DNA from: Evansella halocellulosilytica
Lineage (GTDB): Bacteria; Bacillota; Bacilli; Bacillales; Salisediminibacteriaceae
Assembly (NCBI RefSeq): GCF_002335745.1
Contig: NZ_NIST01000001.1
Location: forward strand, 5,419,525 to 5,483,524
Reading direction: 5' to 3'
DNA: 64,000 bases
A model generated the notes under the pieces. The model was not told where the DNA came from. It did not search any database and worked only from the letters and a program-made list of their open reading frames with translations. The translations under genes were made by a program, and so were the position numbers. Positions 17,773 through 26,909 of the stretch are shown one piece after another; position 1 is the first letter of the stretch; each line of letters begins with the position of its first letter.

Positions 17773-17888
17773 GAAATACACGTAGACTCCTGCGGGAACA
17801 GCGCGAGCTGAAGATCCACTTTGGAAAGAAAGGAGTTTTCTTTCCAAAGTTAGCTGAAGCCGTGCCCGCGGAAAGCGAAGTGTATTTC
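17773..17888. repeat. Long imperfect inverted repeat at the IS1182 right side
   Basis: The outer arms GAAATACAC (17773-17781) and GTGTATTTC (17880-17888) are exact inverses. GACTCCTGCGGGA pairs partly with CCCGCGGAAAG, and in the middle ACTTTGGAAAGAAA (17818-17831) and TTTCTTTCCAAAGT (17837-17850) are exact inverses around GGAGT. The TCCTGCGGGAACAGCGCGAGC type of sequence is a common dispersed repeat in bacilli. It may be the 3' end of the IS or a separate MITE-like repeat. Confidence 0.65.
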
Positions 17889-18006
17889 AGCTGTGCCCTA
17901 AGTAAAAAGTGTACAAATTAAAAAATCAAAATAAACAAATTCTGAGACTGTAATTATTTTTAAAAAGATGAATTATGAAATTGGCTCATATATGAACGAA
18001 AACTCA

Positions 18007-19056
18007 TTATTTCTCCATCTCGGATTGCACGTAGTGATAAAGCAGCTTTGATGTATTTTCAATTGAATGAGCATGTGTTCGCTCAAATGCATGTGACGAA
18101 TCGATACCAGGTCCAACTAACCCGTGGATGATATCGTTACCTGAACGGATCGCTGCTGATGCATCTGACCCATAGTAAGGATAAATGTCAATTTTATAGC
18201 TAACGTCATTTTGCTTTGCAAGTTCTACTAATTTTTTTCGAAGCCCATAGTGGTAAGGTCCGCTTGCATCTTTTGCGCAAATCGAAACAGTATACTCATC
18301 GGTCGACTGACCATCCCCTATTGCTCCCATATCTACTGCCAAATATTCAACCGTTTCAGGTGTAATATTCGAATTCCCTCCATAGCCAATTTCTTCATTA
18401 TTAGAGATGAGAAAATGAGTTGTATACGGAAGCTGCAAATTCTCATTTTTAATTTGTTTAATGAGCTGCAATAAAATACCGACACTCGCTTTATCATCTA
18501 AGTGACGAGATTTAATAAATCCATTCGGTAAAACTTGAACTCTCGGGTCAAAGGAAACAAAATCACCAACTTCAATGCCAAGCGCACGTACATCATCCGC
18601 ATTATGTACTTTCTCATCAACACGAACTTCCATGTTTGATTGATTTCTGTCTGCTTTACCAGCATCTTTATAAACGTGAACCGATGTCTGGTGCATTAAT
18701 ATCGTTCCGCTAAACTTATCACCGGCCGATGTTTCAATCTCACAATACTCACCTTCAATTGAGTTGTATCGAAATCCCCCGATTAAGTCTAACTTTAACC
18801 GCCCGCTAGATTTGATTTCTTTTACGATAGCACCAAGAGTGTCAACATGTGCTGTCAGCATCCGATGCTGTGTTTGGTCTTGTCCTGGTAGTGTTGCGAT
18901 CAAGCCGCCTTTGCGGTTTCGTCTCGTTTCAACGTTTAACCCTGTTAAAAACTTTTCCACGTAATGAATAACTTCATTCGTATTTCCTGAAGGGCTCGGA
19001 ATTGAAACTAAGTCTTTAATTAATACAATCGTTTCGTTTGTTTTTGGATAAGTCAA
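18007..19056 (-). CDS. M42-family metallo-aminopeptidase
   Basis: A 349-residue peptidase of the M42 (glutamyl aminopeptidase / TET) family. Metal ligands and catalytic residues are visible in order: AHVDTLG (His), RHLDDKASVG (bridging Asp), SNNEEIGYGG (catalytic Glu pair), VDMGAIG (Asp) and SSHAFERTH (His). The ATG at 19062 is only one base from an AAGGAGG site, so I take the TTG at 19056 (third codon, six bases from the site) as the true start. M42 enzymes form large cytoplasmic complexes that trim peptides from the N-terminus. It is on the strand of the peptide operon but separated from it by the IS1182 element. Confidence 0.87.
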   Translation of the reverse strand: MTYPKTNETIVLIKDLVSIPSPSGNTNEVIHYVEKFLTGLNVETRRNRKGGLIATLPGQDQTQHRMLTAHVDTLGAIVKEIKSSGRLKLDLIGGFRYNSIEGEYCEIETSAGDKFSGTILMHQTSVHVYKDAGKADRNQSNMEVRVDEKVHNADDVRALGIEVGDFVSFDPRVQVLPNGFIKSRHLDDKASVGILLQLIKQIKNENLQLPYTTHFLISNNEEIGYGGNSNITPETVEYLAVDMGAIGDGQSTDEYTVSICAKDASGPYHYGLRKKLVELAKQNDVSYKIDIYPYYGSDASAAIRSGNDIIHGLVGPGIDSSHAFERTHAHSIENTSKLLYHYVQSEMEK

Positions 19057-19374
19057 ACCCATACCTCCTTAACATTTTCAAAATATTTTTACTCCTCCTT
19101 ATTATAACAGTTCTCCCTCATAAAGAAGAACGGGCTGGTTTTTAATTTGTTGTTGTTCATTTCAAACATCAAAAAAAAACAATAATAATCACCTTTCCTT
19201 ATTTTGTAACTTCTAACCGAACTATCGAATGTGTTATCGATTAACCCCTACAAAAAATTGATAAATCCCTATTACAGAATTAACAATAATTAACACAAAT
19301 CTTCCATATTTTGTTTACAATGCACAATAATCCAACAAAATCTAGGGAATTTTTAAAATATTTGTGAATTTTCA

Positions 19375-19403
19375 TTGACATTACCGTTCGAATATAACAT
19401 AAT
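19375..19403 (+). promoter_or_regulatory. Sigma-A promoter of the DeoR regulator gene
   Basis: TTGACA (19375-19380), a 17-base spacer and CATAAT (19398-19403) form a near-consensus promoter 42 bases upstream of the ATG. AACATA (19396-19401) and TATGTT (19414-19419) form an inverted repeat across the probable transcription start, a candidate site for autoregulation. The rest of 19057-19374 is AT-rich with no gene. Confidence 0.65.
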
Positions 19404-19444
19404 GAACATACAATATGTTAAAAATGAACAAAGTGGTGTTTATT

Positions 19445-20233
19445 ATGTTACCTCTAGAGAGAAGAAATTGGATTGAAAAGTATATTCAGGAGCACGGTAA
19501 AGTCGATATTGAAAGCGCTTCAAAAGCCCTGCGGGTATCTCCAATGACAATTCGGAGGGATTTAACCGAGCTGGAAAACGATCAAAAGGTGATAAGGACA
19601 CATGGCGGAGCGATCTCACCTAAATCATTAACGGAAGAAGTTCCTTACTCTTCAAAAGAGTCTAGAAATATATTACAAAAGAGATCTATTGCTCTTAAGG
19701 CTGTGAATTTAGTAAAAGATCACTCTACGATCATCTTAGATTCCGGAACAACAACATTAGAACTTGCCAGACTATTAAAAGAAAAAGAAGGATTAACCAT
19801 TGTAACAAATGATATAAACATAGCAAACGAGCTTATGAACAGTTCGAATAAAGTCATTGTTACCGGGGGAGAAATGCAACAAGGAATTGGAGCGATTTTC
19901 GGGACAGCTACTCAAGAAATGTTGAAGATTATTCATGCAGACCTTTTCTTTTTAGGTGCTCATGCGATCGATTATGAAAGCGGTGTCACCGCCCCGACCT
20001 TTGAAAAATCTGTTACGAAACAAATGATGACGAATAGTTCGAATGAGACTTGGTTATTAGCAGACAACAGTAAATTCGATAAAAGAGCTTTTTCAAAGGT
20101 TTGTTTACTGAGTGAAATCGATGGGATCATTACTGATTATGATATAGCCGACTCAATTAAATCCGCCTATAAGAGTAAAGTTGAAGTTTTAATTGGAGGA
20201 GAACAAAAAGAAAATGGGAGTGATTCCAGCTAA
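19445..20233 (+). CDS. DeoR-family transcriptional regulator
   Basis: A 262-residue regulator. The ATG at 19445 gives MLPLERRNWIEKYI, the usual opening of this family; an upstream frame to 19415 is less likely. The N-terminal helix-turn-helix is seen in ASKALRVSPMTIRRDL (about residues 25-40), and the C-terminal DeoRC sensor domain in LDSGTTTLELARLL and VTNDINIANEL, which bind phosphorylated sugars or similar ligands. It stands upstream of the PdxA and TTT genes in the same direction with a gap of 229 bases, and probably controls them. Confidence 0.87.
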   Translation: MLPLERRNWIEKYIQEHGKVDIESASKALRVSPMTIRRDLTELENDQKVIRTHGGAISPKSLTEEVPYSSKESRNILQKRSIALKAVNLVKDHSTIILDSGTTTLELARLLKEKEGLTIVTNDINIANELMNSSNKVIVTGGEMQQGIGAIFGTATQEMLKIIHADLFFLGAHAIDYESGVTAPTFEKSVTKQMMTNSSNETWLLADNSKFDKRAFSKVCLLSEIDGIITDYDIADSIKSAYKSKVEVLIGGEQKENGSDSS

Positions 20234-20462
20234 CTTCAAGTGTATGATAACCACCTTAACACAAAAGGATATTAAGGTTTATACTAAACACTATTTCATC
20301 GCAGCAATTACTTGATGACAAGTTATATCAAAACGTTTCAAGTAATATTTTCTGAAGATTTCGTTAGCCGACTGTCCAACAATTTAAAAATTGGATACGA
20401 AAATTTCAATACAAAAACGTGTTCCATAGTTAAAGAGAAATCTGTTTTAGGAGTGTTTCGTA

Positions 20463-21473
20463 ATGAAGAACATCATCGTTATTCCAATGGGAGATCCAGC
20501 TGGTATAGGTCCTGAAATTACAGTGAAGTCACTTGCAAAGAGAGAAGTTTACGAAAGCTGTTCTCCTCTTGTAGTAGGAAATAAGGAAGTACTTGAAAAT
20601 GCTATGACTTTCACAAATACAAATTTAGATATTCATGTTATTTCTAACCCTTATGAAGGTAAATACGAATTCGGTACGATTGATCTTATTTCATTAAACA
20701 ATATTCAAATTGACACTTTAAAAATTGGCGAGGTGCAGGCACAAGCTGGGCAGGCGGCCTTCGATTATATTAAAAAGTCAATTGACCTTGCATTAGAAGG
20801 GGAAGTTTCAGCTCTTGCCACTACACCAATAAATAAAGAATCCCTTCAAGCTGCAAATGTACCACATATCGGTCATACGGAAATGCTAGAATCACTAACG
20901 AACTCAAAAGATCCATTAACAATGTTTGAAGTTTTGAATATGAGAATTTTCTTCCTAACACGTCATTTGTCGCTTAAAGATGCAATTGGACAAATGAGTA
21001 AAGAACGTGTTCACGATTATTTACTCCGGTGTGACGAAGCTTTGCAGCGTTTAGGTGTTGAGAACCGGGTCATTGCAGTTGCTGGATTAAATCCACACTC
21101 TGGTGAAAACGGCTTGTTCGGAAGAGAAGAAATCGATGACATCACTCCTGGAATTGAAGCAGCTCTAAAAGGTGGTATTAAAGCTGCAGGCCCTGTACCT
21201 GCGGACTCTGTTTTCCATCATGCATTAAATGGGAAATATGCAGCAGTCTTATCTCTTTATCATGATCAAGGCCATATCGCAGCGAAGATGGCCGACTTTG
21301 AGAGAACCATTTCTATAACAAATGGCTTGCCTTTTCTGCGTACTTCCGTTGATCACGGAACTGCATTTGATATCGCAGGCAAAGGCATTGCAAGTAGTGT
21401 AAGTATGGAAGAATGTATAAAACTAGCAGCAAAATATAGCGAGACATTTTATCAAGTGAAAAATGATAGATAA
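20463..21473 (+). CDS. PdxA-family dehydrogenase, paralogue 1
   Basis: A 336-residue protein of the 4-hydroxythreonine-4-phosphate dehydrogenase (PdxA) family. Family motifs: [10 protein letters not shown] at the start, GHTEML, and the three divalent-metal histidine segments [17 protein letters not shown] and [13 protein letters not shown] at 20463 after TTTTAGGAG. Bacillaceae make pyridoxal phosphate by PdxST and do not need PdxA, and the gene is linked to an uptake system. It is therefore likely a catabolic PdxA2-type enzyme acting on an acid such as D-erythronate or D-threonate 4-phosphate, or an aromatic dihydrodiol as in TphB. The usual partner kinase (DUF1537) is missing. Confidence 0.85.
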   Translation: MKNIIVIPMGDPAGIGPEITVKSLAKREVYESCSPLVVGNKEVLENAMTFTNTNLDIHVISNPYEGKYEFGTIDLISLNNIQIDTLKIGEVQAQAGQAAFDYIKKSIDLALEGEVSALATTPINKESLQAANVPHIGHTEMLESLTNSKDPLTMFEVLNMRIFFLTRHLSLKDAIGQMSKERVHDYLLRCDEALQRLGVENRVIAVAGLNPHSGENGLFGREEIDDITPGIEAALKGGIKAAGPVPADSVFHHALNGKYAAVLSLYHDQGHIAAKMADFERTISITNGLPFLRTSVDHGTAFDIAGKGIASSVSMEECIKLAAKYSETFYQVKNDR

Positions 21474-21489
21474 ATAGGGGGAGATTCAA

Positions 21490-22491
21490 TTGAGTAAAAA
21501 AGAGTATCCAATTATTGCTGTAACGTTAGGTGATGCAACCGGTATCGGACCAGAACTTATTGTGAAATCATTTCAGGAGGAACGCGTCCGAAACCAAGCA
21601 ACTTGGGTCATAGTCGGAGACAAACGTGTTTTTTCCCAAGGCCAGTCTATAGCTGGATTAGAGTTGGATGTAGTTGATATCGAACAGATCAATCAAGTTG
21701 AATCTAAAAAAGGAGCTGTCTACTTCATTGATTTAAAAAACTTAAATCCAGAAGACTATGAGCTCGGTCAACTATCAGCCCATTCCGGTAAAGTAACGGG
21801 TGAAACATTAAAATACGTTCTCGGTTTATCAACAGAAAATAAAATTGACGGAGTTATGTATGGACCATTAAATAAAGAAGCTCTTCATCGCGGAGGACAC
21901 CATTTCCAAGATGAGCTCCACTTTTTCGCAGACCTGTTAAATTGTAAGGATGGGTTCAGTGAAATCAATGTCATGGATCAATTATGGGTCACACGTGTAA
22001 CTTCACACATCCCGTTAAAAAATGTAAGCGGTAATATTTCTAAAGAAAAAGTAGAGCAGCGGATTAGATTTGCTCACAATACGTTGACAAAAGCAGGGAT
22101 CGATAACCCAAAAATTGTCGTTTCAGCACTTAACCCACACGCAGGAGAAGGAGGTATGCTTGGAAACGAAGAAATCGAATCGATTGCTCCAGCAATTAAA
22201 TCTGCGCAGGAAGAAGGAATTAATGTTGATGGGCCTTTTCCAGCTGACACATTGTTCTTACGACTGGAAAAAGATCCGTTTGATTGTTTGCTAGCTATGT
22301 ACCATGACCAAGCTCAAACTGGAATGAAGCTTTTAGGATTCAACCGCGGAGTAACGATGAGTGGTGGTTTACCCATTACATTAACGACCCCCGCTCACGG
22401 AACTGCGTTTGATATTGCAGGTCAAGGTACTGCTGACCCAGGAGCGACGATTGCAGCGGTTAATATGGTCGTCAGAATGTCATCACATTAA
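21490..22491 (+). CDS. PdxA-family dehydrogenase, diverged paralogue 2
   Basis: A 333-residue PdxA-family protein, 16 bases after paralogue 1, starting at TTG after AGGGGGAG. It keeps GDATGIGPE, ALNPHAGEGG and YHDQAQTGMK, but the LTRHLPL block is changed to VTRVTSHIPL and the GHTEML block to GHHFQDELHF. The metal histidines seem kept while the substrate-contact segments differ. This suggests the two genes act on different substrates or form a hetero-oligomer. The paralogues are clearly diverged over their whole length, so this is not a recent duplication. Confidence 0.83.
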   Translation: MSKKEYPIIAVTLGDATGIGPELIVKSFQEERVRNQATWVIVGDKRVFSQGQSIAGLELDVVDIEQINQVESKKGAVYFIDLKNLNPEDYELGQLSAHSGKVTGETLKYVLGLSTENKIDGVMYGPLNKEALHRGGHHFQDELHFFADLLNCKDGFSEINVMDQLWVTRVTSHIPLKNVSGNISKEKVEQRIRFAHNTLTKAGIDNPKIVVSALNPHAGEGGMLGNEEIESIAPAIKSAQEEGINVDGPFPADTLFLRLEKDPFDCLLAMYHDQAQTGMKLLGFNRGVTMSGGLPITLTTPAHGTAFDIAGQGTADPGATIAAVNMVVRMSSH

Positions 22492-22517
22492 GTACTCATA
22501 TTTAAGGGGGAAGAAAA

Positions 22518-23507
22518 ATGAAACAGTTATTTAATAAAAAAGTTGGAATGATCGGCGTCTTATCAGTTAGTACAATGCTTGTCATGTCTGCTTGCGGAAA
22601 TGACTCTGAATCTGCGAGTGAAGTTGACTCTTATCCTGAAAGGGAAATTGAAGTATATGTCGGGCATGGTCCTGGTGGTGGTACTGATCAATTCGTCCGA
22701 ACGATAACGAACGAAATGGCCGACATTATTGATGGTAATTTCAACATTATTAATCAAGAAGGTGGATCAGGTGTCGTCGCGATGCAAAATGCGATGCAGC
22801 AGCCTGAAGATGGTTATACACTTATAGGGGACTCGGCTTATGCGGTAACGACTGCTGCTGAAACGAACCAATTTGGCTTAGATCAAGTAGTTCCAATCGC
22901 TCGTGTTCAAAGCGACATCTATGCGATTCAAGTTAAATCTGGAACGTTTGAAAGTATCGATGAAGTTGTTGCTTATGCAGAGGAAAACCCAGGTGAATTA
23001 CGCTTCGGTGCAGTCGGAACAATGGGAATTGATGAAATTACCGCACGCCGTTTCATGAACGAAGTCGGTATTGATATGAACTATATTCCGATGGAAGGTG
23101 CAGGTCAAATGCACTCGGGTCTATTAGGAGACCACATTGATTTAATACTTGAAGAAGTTGGTCCAACAATTTCTTATATTGAAGAAGGAGAGTTCGAACC
23201 ACTCATCTTTTTCTCTGAAGAACGTTTAGATGACTTTGAAGATGTCCCGACTACTGTTGAAAAAGGATGGGACTTAACAGACGGTGTTGAGCGTTATTTA
23301 ATGGCTCCAGCTGGTACACCACAAGAAATCATTGACCTTTTAGAAGACGCAGCAAAACAAGCAATGGAAACAGAGGAATATCAAGAGTATGCAGCAAATA
23401 CGTTTCTTGACTTGCGTGACGGCTGGATGAGTGGTGAGGATTTCAAACAGAAATTAGAAGAAGACATTGAAGCATATAAAGAAATTATTGCAGAAATTGA
23501 ACAATAA
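22518..23507 (+). CDS. tctC: Tripartite tricarboxylate transporter binding lipoprotein
   Basis: A 329-residue Bug/TctC-type binding protein. Lipobox MSAC (Cys26) ends the signal peptide. The domain opens with PEREIEVYVGHGPGGGTDQF, the family's first ligand loop, and continues with IINQEGGSGVVAMQ and LRFGAVG. It captures a carboxylate outside the membrane for the TctAB pair. ATG at 22518 after AAGGGGGAAG. It is 26 bases after the second PdxA gene, consistent with one operon. Confidence 0.92.
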   Translation: MKQLFNKKVGMIGVLSVSTMLVMSACGNDSESASEVDSYPEREIEVYVGHGPGGGTDQFVRTITNEMADIIDGNFNIINQEGGSGVVAMQNAMQQPEDGYTLIGDSAYAVTTAAETNQFGLDQVVPIARVQSDIYAIQVKSGTFESIDEVVAYAEENPGELRFGAVGTMGIDEITARRFMNEVGIDMNYIPMEGAGQMHSGLLGDHIDLILEEVGPTISYIEEGEFEPLIFFSEERLDDFEDVPTTVEKGWDLTDGVERYLMAPAGTPQEIIDLLEDAAKQAMETEEYQEYAANTFLDLRDGWMSGEDFKQKLEEDIEAYKEIIAEIEQ

Positions 23508-23561
23508 ACCTGAATACAAATGGGAGGGTTTACTCCCTCCCCCTAAAGGGGTGAAGGCATT

Positions 23562-24113
23562 ATGCGAGCAAATTTGATTCTTGCCATTATAACAATTATT
23601 TTTTCCATTTTCTTTTTGATCGTTGCCCTTCAACTGCCTGAGACAAGCTCAACCACAACAGTTGGTCCAGCTGGATGGCCAATCATCATTTTAGTGTTCA
23701 TGCTCTCGATGGGTATTCTGTTACTAATTAATACCATTCTGAAACTCAAAAAAAATAATGGTACGGATGAAGATGAGCAGAGAAATGAATATACAGTTGA
23801 AGGTGCTCAAGACGCTGTTGAATCACCAGTACAATTATCAACAGACAATCCACATATAAAGTACAGGCATTTTTATATTTTAATCTCCATTGCAGTCTAT
23901 ATCCTGCTACTGCCAGTTATAGGCTTCATCATTATGACTCCTATCCTTTTCTTTTTCCTAGGATGGCTATTAGGAATCGGAAGTATCATCAAAGTAGCAG
24001 TCATTACTATCGCTAGTAATCTATTGATATTTACTGTTTTTATTTATTTATTAAATATTCCATTTCCTCGGGGAGTTGGAATTTTCCGTTCATTAAGCTT
24101 TTTTATCTATTAA
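23562..24113 (+). CDS. tctB: Tripartite tricarboxylate transporter small membrane subunit
   Basis: A 183-residue protein with four predicted membrane helices: about residues 3-22, 34-55, 104-122 and 130-175 (a long pair). A charged cytoplasmic loop between helices 2 and 3 is rich in Asp, Glu and Gln. Size and layout fit TctB, the poorly conserved small subunit. ATG at 23562 after AAAGGGGTG. It lies between the binding protein and the large subunit, as in typical TTT operons. Confidence 0.85.
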   Translation: MRANLILAIITIIFSIFFLIVALQLPETSSTTTVGPAGWPIIILVFMLSMGILLLINTILKLKKNNGTDEDEQRNEYTVEGAQDAVESPVQLSTDNPHIKYRHFYILISIAVYILLLPVIGFIIMTPILFFFLGWLLGIGSIIKVAVITIASNLLIFTVFIYLLNIPFPRGVGIFRSLSFFIY

Positions 24114-24143
24114 TATGTGACCGAAAGAGAGGTGACGTGAAAA

Positions 24144-25634
24144 ATGTTAGAAGGATTGTTATTAGGAATCGAAAATATTTTGCAGCCGATGCATCTAATC
24201 ATATTAATTTTGGCGATGATGATCGGTTTTCTAGGCGGTGCATTACCAGGTATAAGCGGAACAATGCTTGTCATTATTTTGTTGCCGATATCTTATGGCC
24301 TAGGAGCGATACCAGCTTTTATTCTTCTTACAACGATCTATGCTTCCTCTGTGTTCTCAGGACTTATTAGTGCTATTATGTTTCGTACACCTGGTACTCC
24401 TGAAGCTGTGGCGACTGTATTAGATGGCTATCCAATGGCACAGAAGAAGCCTGGTCAAGCATTAGGAATCGGAATATTTAGTTCTGCAGCTGGTGGAATA
24501 ATTGGTACATTATTTCTCATTTTCCTTACACCATTACTCGCATCGATTGCGATTCAGTTTTCTTCACCAGAATATTTCGCTTTAGCTGTGTTAGGTTTAA
24601 CTGTCGTTGTATCTCTGAGCGGAGGAAAATTAATCCAAGGATTTATCGGCGTTGCACTAGGGTTATTTATTGCCTCGATCGGTATGGACCCGCTTACCGG
24701 TGCAGAAAGATTCACATTCGGTTCTGTTAACTTGTTAAGTGGTATTGATTTTATTCCTATATTGATCGGACTCTTTGCCATTTCCGAAGTAATGAGAAAA
24801 AGTAAAGAAGACCATACAATTAAAAAGGAAATGAAGAAATTTAAGACAAAGGTTTTCGACGGACAAATGATCCGGAAAATTAAAAATACAATTTTCCGTT
24901 CTTCGTTACTCGGTATTTCAGTCGGTATTTTACCAGGGGTTGGTGCAACGACAGCAGCCATGTTAAGTTACAGTGAAGCTACACGTTGGTCGAAAAAACC
25001 GAAAGAGTTTGGTACTGGAATTCCTGAAGGGATTGCAGCTCCAGAATCAGCTAACAACTCTGCTGCAATGGGAGCAATGGTTCCTTTATTATCGTTAGGT
25101 ATTCCAGGCAGTGCAACAACAGCTGTTATTCTAGGTGCATTTGTCCTTCATGGTCTGCAACCAGGACCTATGCTTATTTCTAACGAGCCAGGATTAGTAT
25201 ATACAATTTTTGTTGCACTTTTATTAGTTAATATTTTGATCATTGTATTTGCCAAACCATTTATTAAAGTATTTTCTAGCATTATGAAAGTCCCGTATAC
25301 CGTGTTAGGACCCGCGATTATAATCTTCTGTATCATTGGCACATATGCTGTGCGAAACTCCGTATTTGATATATGGATTATGTTATTATTCGGTGTGATT
25401 GGTTACTATTTAGACAAAATGAAATTCCCACTTGCTGCTGTTATTCTCGGTGTCGTATTAGGTCCGATTGCAGAAGAAGAATTCAGACGAGGATTACAAA
25501 TGGCAAATGGTGACTTGACAATCTTTTTAACACGCCCTATAAGTGCAACACTGTTAGGACTAGCACTTATTGCACTTCTCGTTCCAATTTATAAACGTTA
25601 TGTGAAAAAGAAACAAACTGTAAACACGAATTAA
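24144..25634 (+). CDS. tctA: Tripartite tricarboxylate transporter large membrane subunit
   Basis: A 496-residue TctA protein with about 11-12 membrane helices. The conserved TctA motifs are visible: GGALPGISGTM near residue 32, TPGTPEAVATVLDGYPMA near 89, and the repeat of the first motif as GILPGVGATTAAM near 261, followed by PEGIAAPESANNSAAMGAM. It is the ion-coupled carrier for the carboxylate delivered by TctC. ATG at 24144 after AGAGAGGTGA. A strong terminator follows the stop. Confidence 0.94.
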   Translation: MLEGLLLGIENILQPMHLIILILAMMIGFLGGALPGISGTMLVIILLPISYGLGAIPAFILLTTIYASSVFSGLISAIMFRTPGTPEAVATVLDGYPMAQKKPGQALGIGIFSSAAGGIIGTLFLIFLTPLLASIAIQFSSPEYFALAVLGLTVVVSLSGGKLIQGFIGVALGLFIASIGMDPLTGAERFTFGSVNLLSGIDFIPILIGLFAISEVMRKSKEDHTIKKEMKKFKTKVFDGQMIRKIKNTIFRSSLLGISVGILPGVGATTAAMLSYSEATRWSKKPKEFGTGIPEGIAAPESANNSAAMGAMVPLLSLGIPGSATTAVILGAFVLHGLQPGPMLISNEPGLVYTIFVALLLVNILIIVFAKPFIKVFSSIMKVPYTVLGPAIIIFCIIGTYAVRNSVFDIWIMLLFGVIGYYLDKMKFPLAAVILGVVLGPIAEEEFRRGLQMANGDLTIFLTRPISATLLGLALIALLVPIYKRYVKKKQTVNTN

Positions 25635-25660
25635 AACTTCTCAATTATAAGTAAACCTTT

Positions 25661-25703
25661 ACTTATTGATGAAAGCATTGCCTCTTTCATCAATAAGTTT
25701 TTT
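25661..25703 (+). terminator. Terminator of the PdxA-TTT operon
   Basis: ACTTATTGATGAAAG (25661-25675) and CTTTCATCAATAAGT (25684-25698) are exact inverses around an 8-base loop, followed by five or more T. It starts 27 bases after the tctA stop. Confidence 0.9.
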
Positions 25704-25743
25704 CTTTACAAAATGATTGATCGCTATTTTCATATAAGCAGAG

Positions 25744-26655
25744 GTGATTATTATTCAATTTTTATCAATATTACTACCTATTTTTTCGATATTTCTTATC
25801 GGTTATATCGTTGGCAAGGTTGCGAAAATTGACATTCATTCGTTATCGTTTTTAGCAATTAATGTCCTATATCCATTTTTAGCCTTTCATACTTTCTATG
25901 AAAATGAAATAACGACAGATTATATAAACATCTTTATCGTACTTGGAATTGTGACAGGGTTTGTATACGTCCTCATTATCGTATTAGCGAACATGCTCAA
26001 ATACAGCCAAAAGAGAAAACATGCAATGCTTTTAGCTGGAGTCTTTATGAATGGTGGTAATTACGGTGTTCCTGTTGCTTTATTTGCACTTGGTGAAGAG
26101 GGGTTTATGTACGCTTTAATGATCATGGTTGTGATGTCCATTTTGATGAATTCATTAGGTTTGTATATTGCTGCAAGTGGTGCAAATGAATATACACCAA
26201 AGAAAGAGTCACTTATGAAAGTGTTAAAAATGCCTATTTTAATTAGTGTGATCATCGGAATTATCTTTCAAGCATTTTCAATAAAAATCCCCTATCAAAT
26301 AGAAGAAACGATCGTTTTTTTAGCAGATGCAGCAATCCCGATTATTATGATTACGTTAGGTATCCAGCTTTCTACGATCATATTTAAAAGGATTCCAATT
26401 AAACCAGTGGGTGCGATCGTTTTTATTCGATTGGTCCTCTCCCCTATCATTACGTTAGGGCTTGTTCATGCCATTGGTATTAACGGGACCGTATTAGGGA
26501 CAGTTCTTGTCATTATTGCAGCAATGCCAACTGCTGCCAATACAACGATGTTCTCCGTTCAATATGGGGTTGAACCTGATTTTGTCTCTTCTACGACATT
26601 TATTAGTACAGTCTTGAGCTTAATTACTCTACCCATTTGGTTTTATTTTCTTTAA
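25744..26655 (+). CDS. AEC-family (auxin efflux carrier-like) transporter
   Basis: A 303-residue membrane protein with about ten helices in two halves of five, the layout of the AEC/BASS fold. The conserved Asn-Tyr-Gly segment in the fourth helix is present (MNGGNYGVPVALF). Bacterial members export or exchange small carboxylic acids and amino acids. The start is uncertain. GTG at 25744 opens the frame, but AGAGGTGATT, which overlaps it, looks like the ribosome binding site itself, so initiation a few codons downstream at a rare ATT is possible. It lies after the TTT terminator and may move a related acid. Confidence 0.82.
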   Translation: MIIIQFLSILLPIFSIFLIGYIVGKVAKIDIHSLSFLAINVLYPFLAFHTFYENEITTDYINIFIVLGIVTGFVYVLIIVLANMLKYSQKRKHAMLLAGVFMNGGNYGVPVALFALGEEGFMYALMIMVVMSILMNSLGLYIAASGANEYTPKKESLMKVLKMPILISVIIGIIFQAFSIKIPYQIEETIVFLADAAIPIIMITLGIQLSTIIFKRIPIKPVGAIVFIRLVLSPIITLGLVHAIGINGTVLGTVLVIIAAMPTAANTTMFSVQYGVEPDFVSSTTFISTVLSLITLPIWFYFL

Positions 26656-26909
26656 CCTCCCTTCCCATTAATACGAGGCCACTGAAAATGTAATGATGTC
26701 CTTTCATGAAGGTTATGAATACGAGGGGAATGATATAAAATCTTTTCTTTTTAAAAAAGGAAAGGTAGCTCGTGTATCGAAATAAAATTGTAATACGATT
26801 TTTTCACGAAAGACGGGCTATCGATATTTGGCGTGCTGCTCCTTCGCTTTCGAACATCACAGAAAGTGCATGTAAAACCCGTCATACCATTTTTGCAGGA
26901 GGTTGAATC

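Noticed and set aside
20463-22491. Vitamin B6 biosynthesis by PdxA
   Set aside because: Bacillaceae use the PdxST route, and two paralogues next to a TTT transporter fit catabolism.
26656-26909. Possible riboswitch or T-box before the guanidine-modifying hydrolase
   Set aside because: Some inverted sequence and a GC-richer patch are present, but no T-box motif, specifier stem or terminator that I can recognise.
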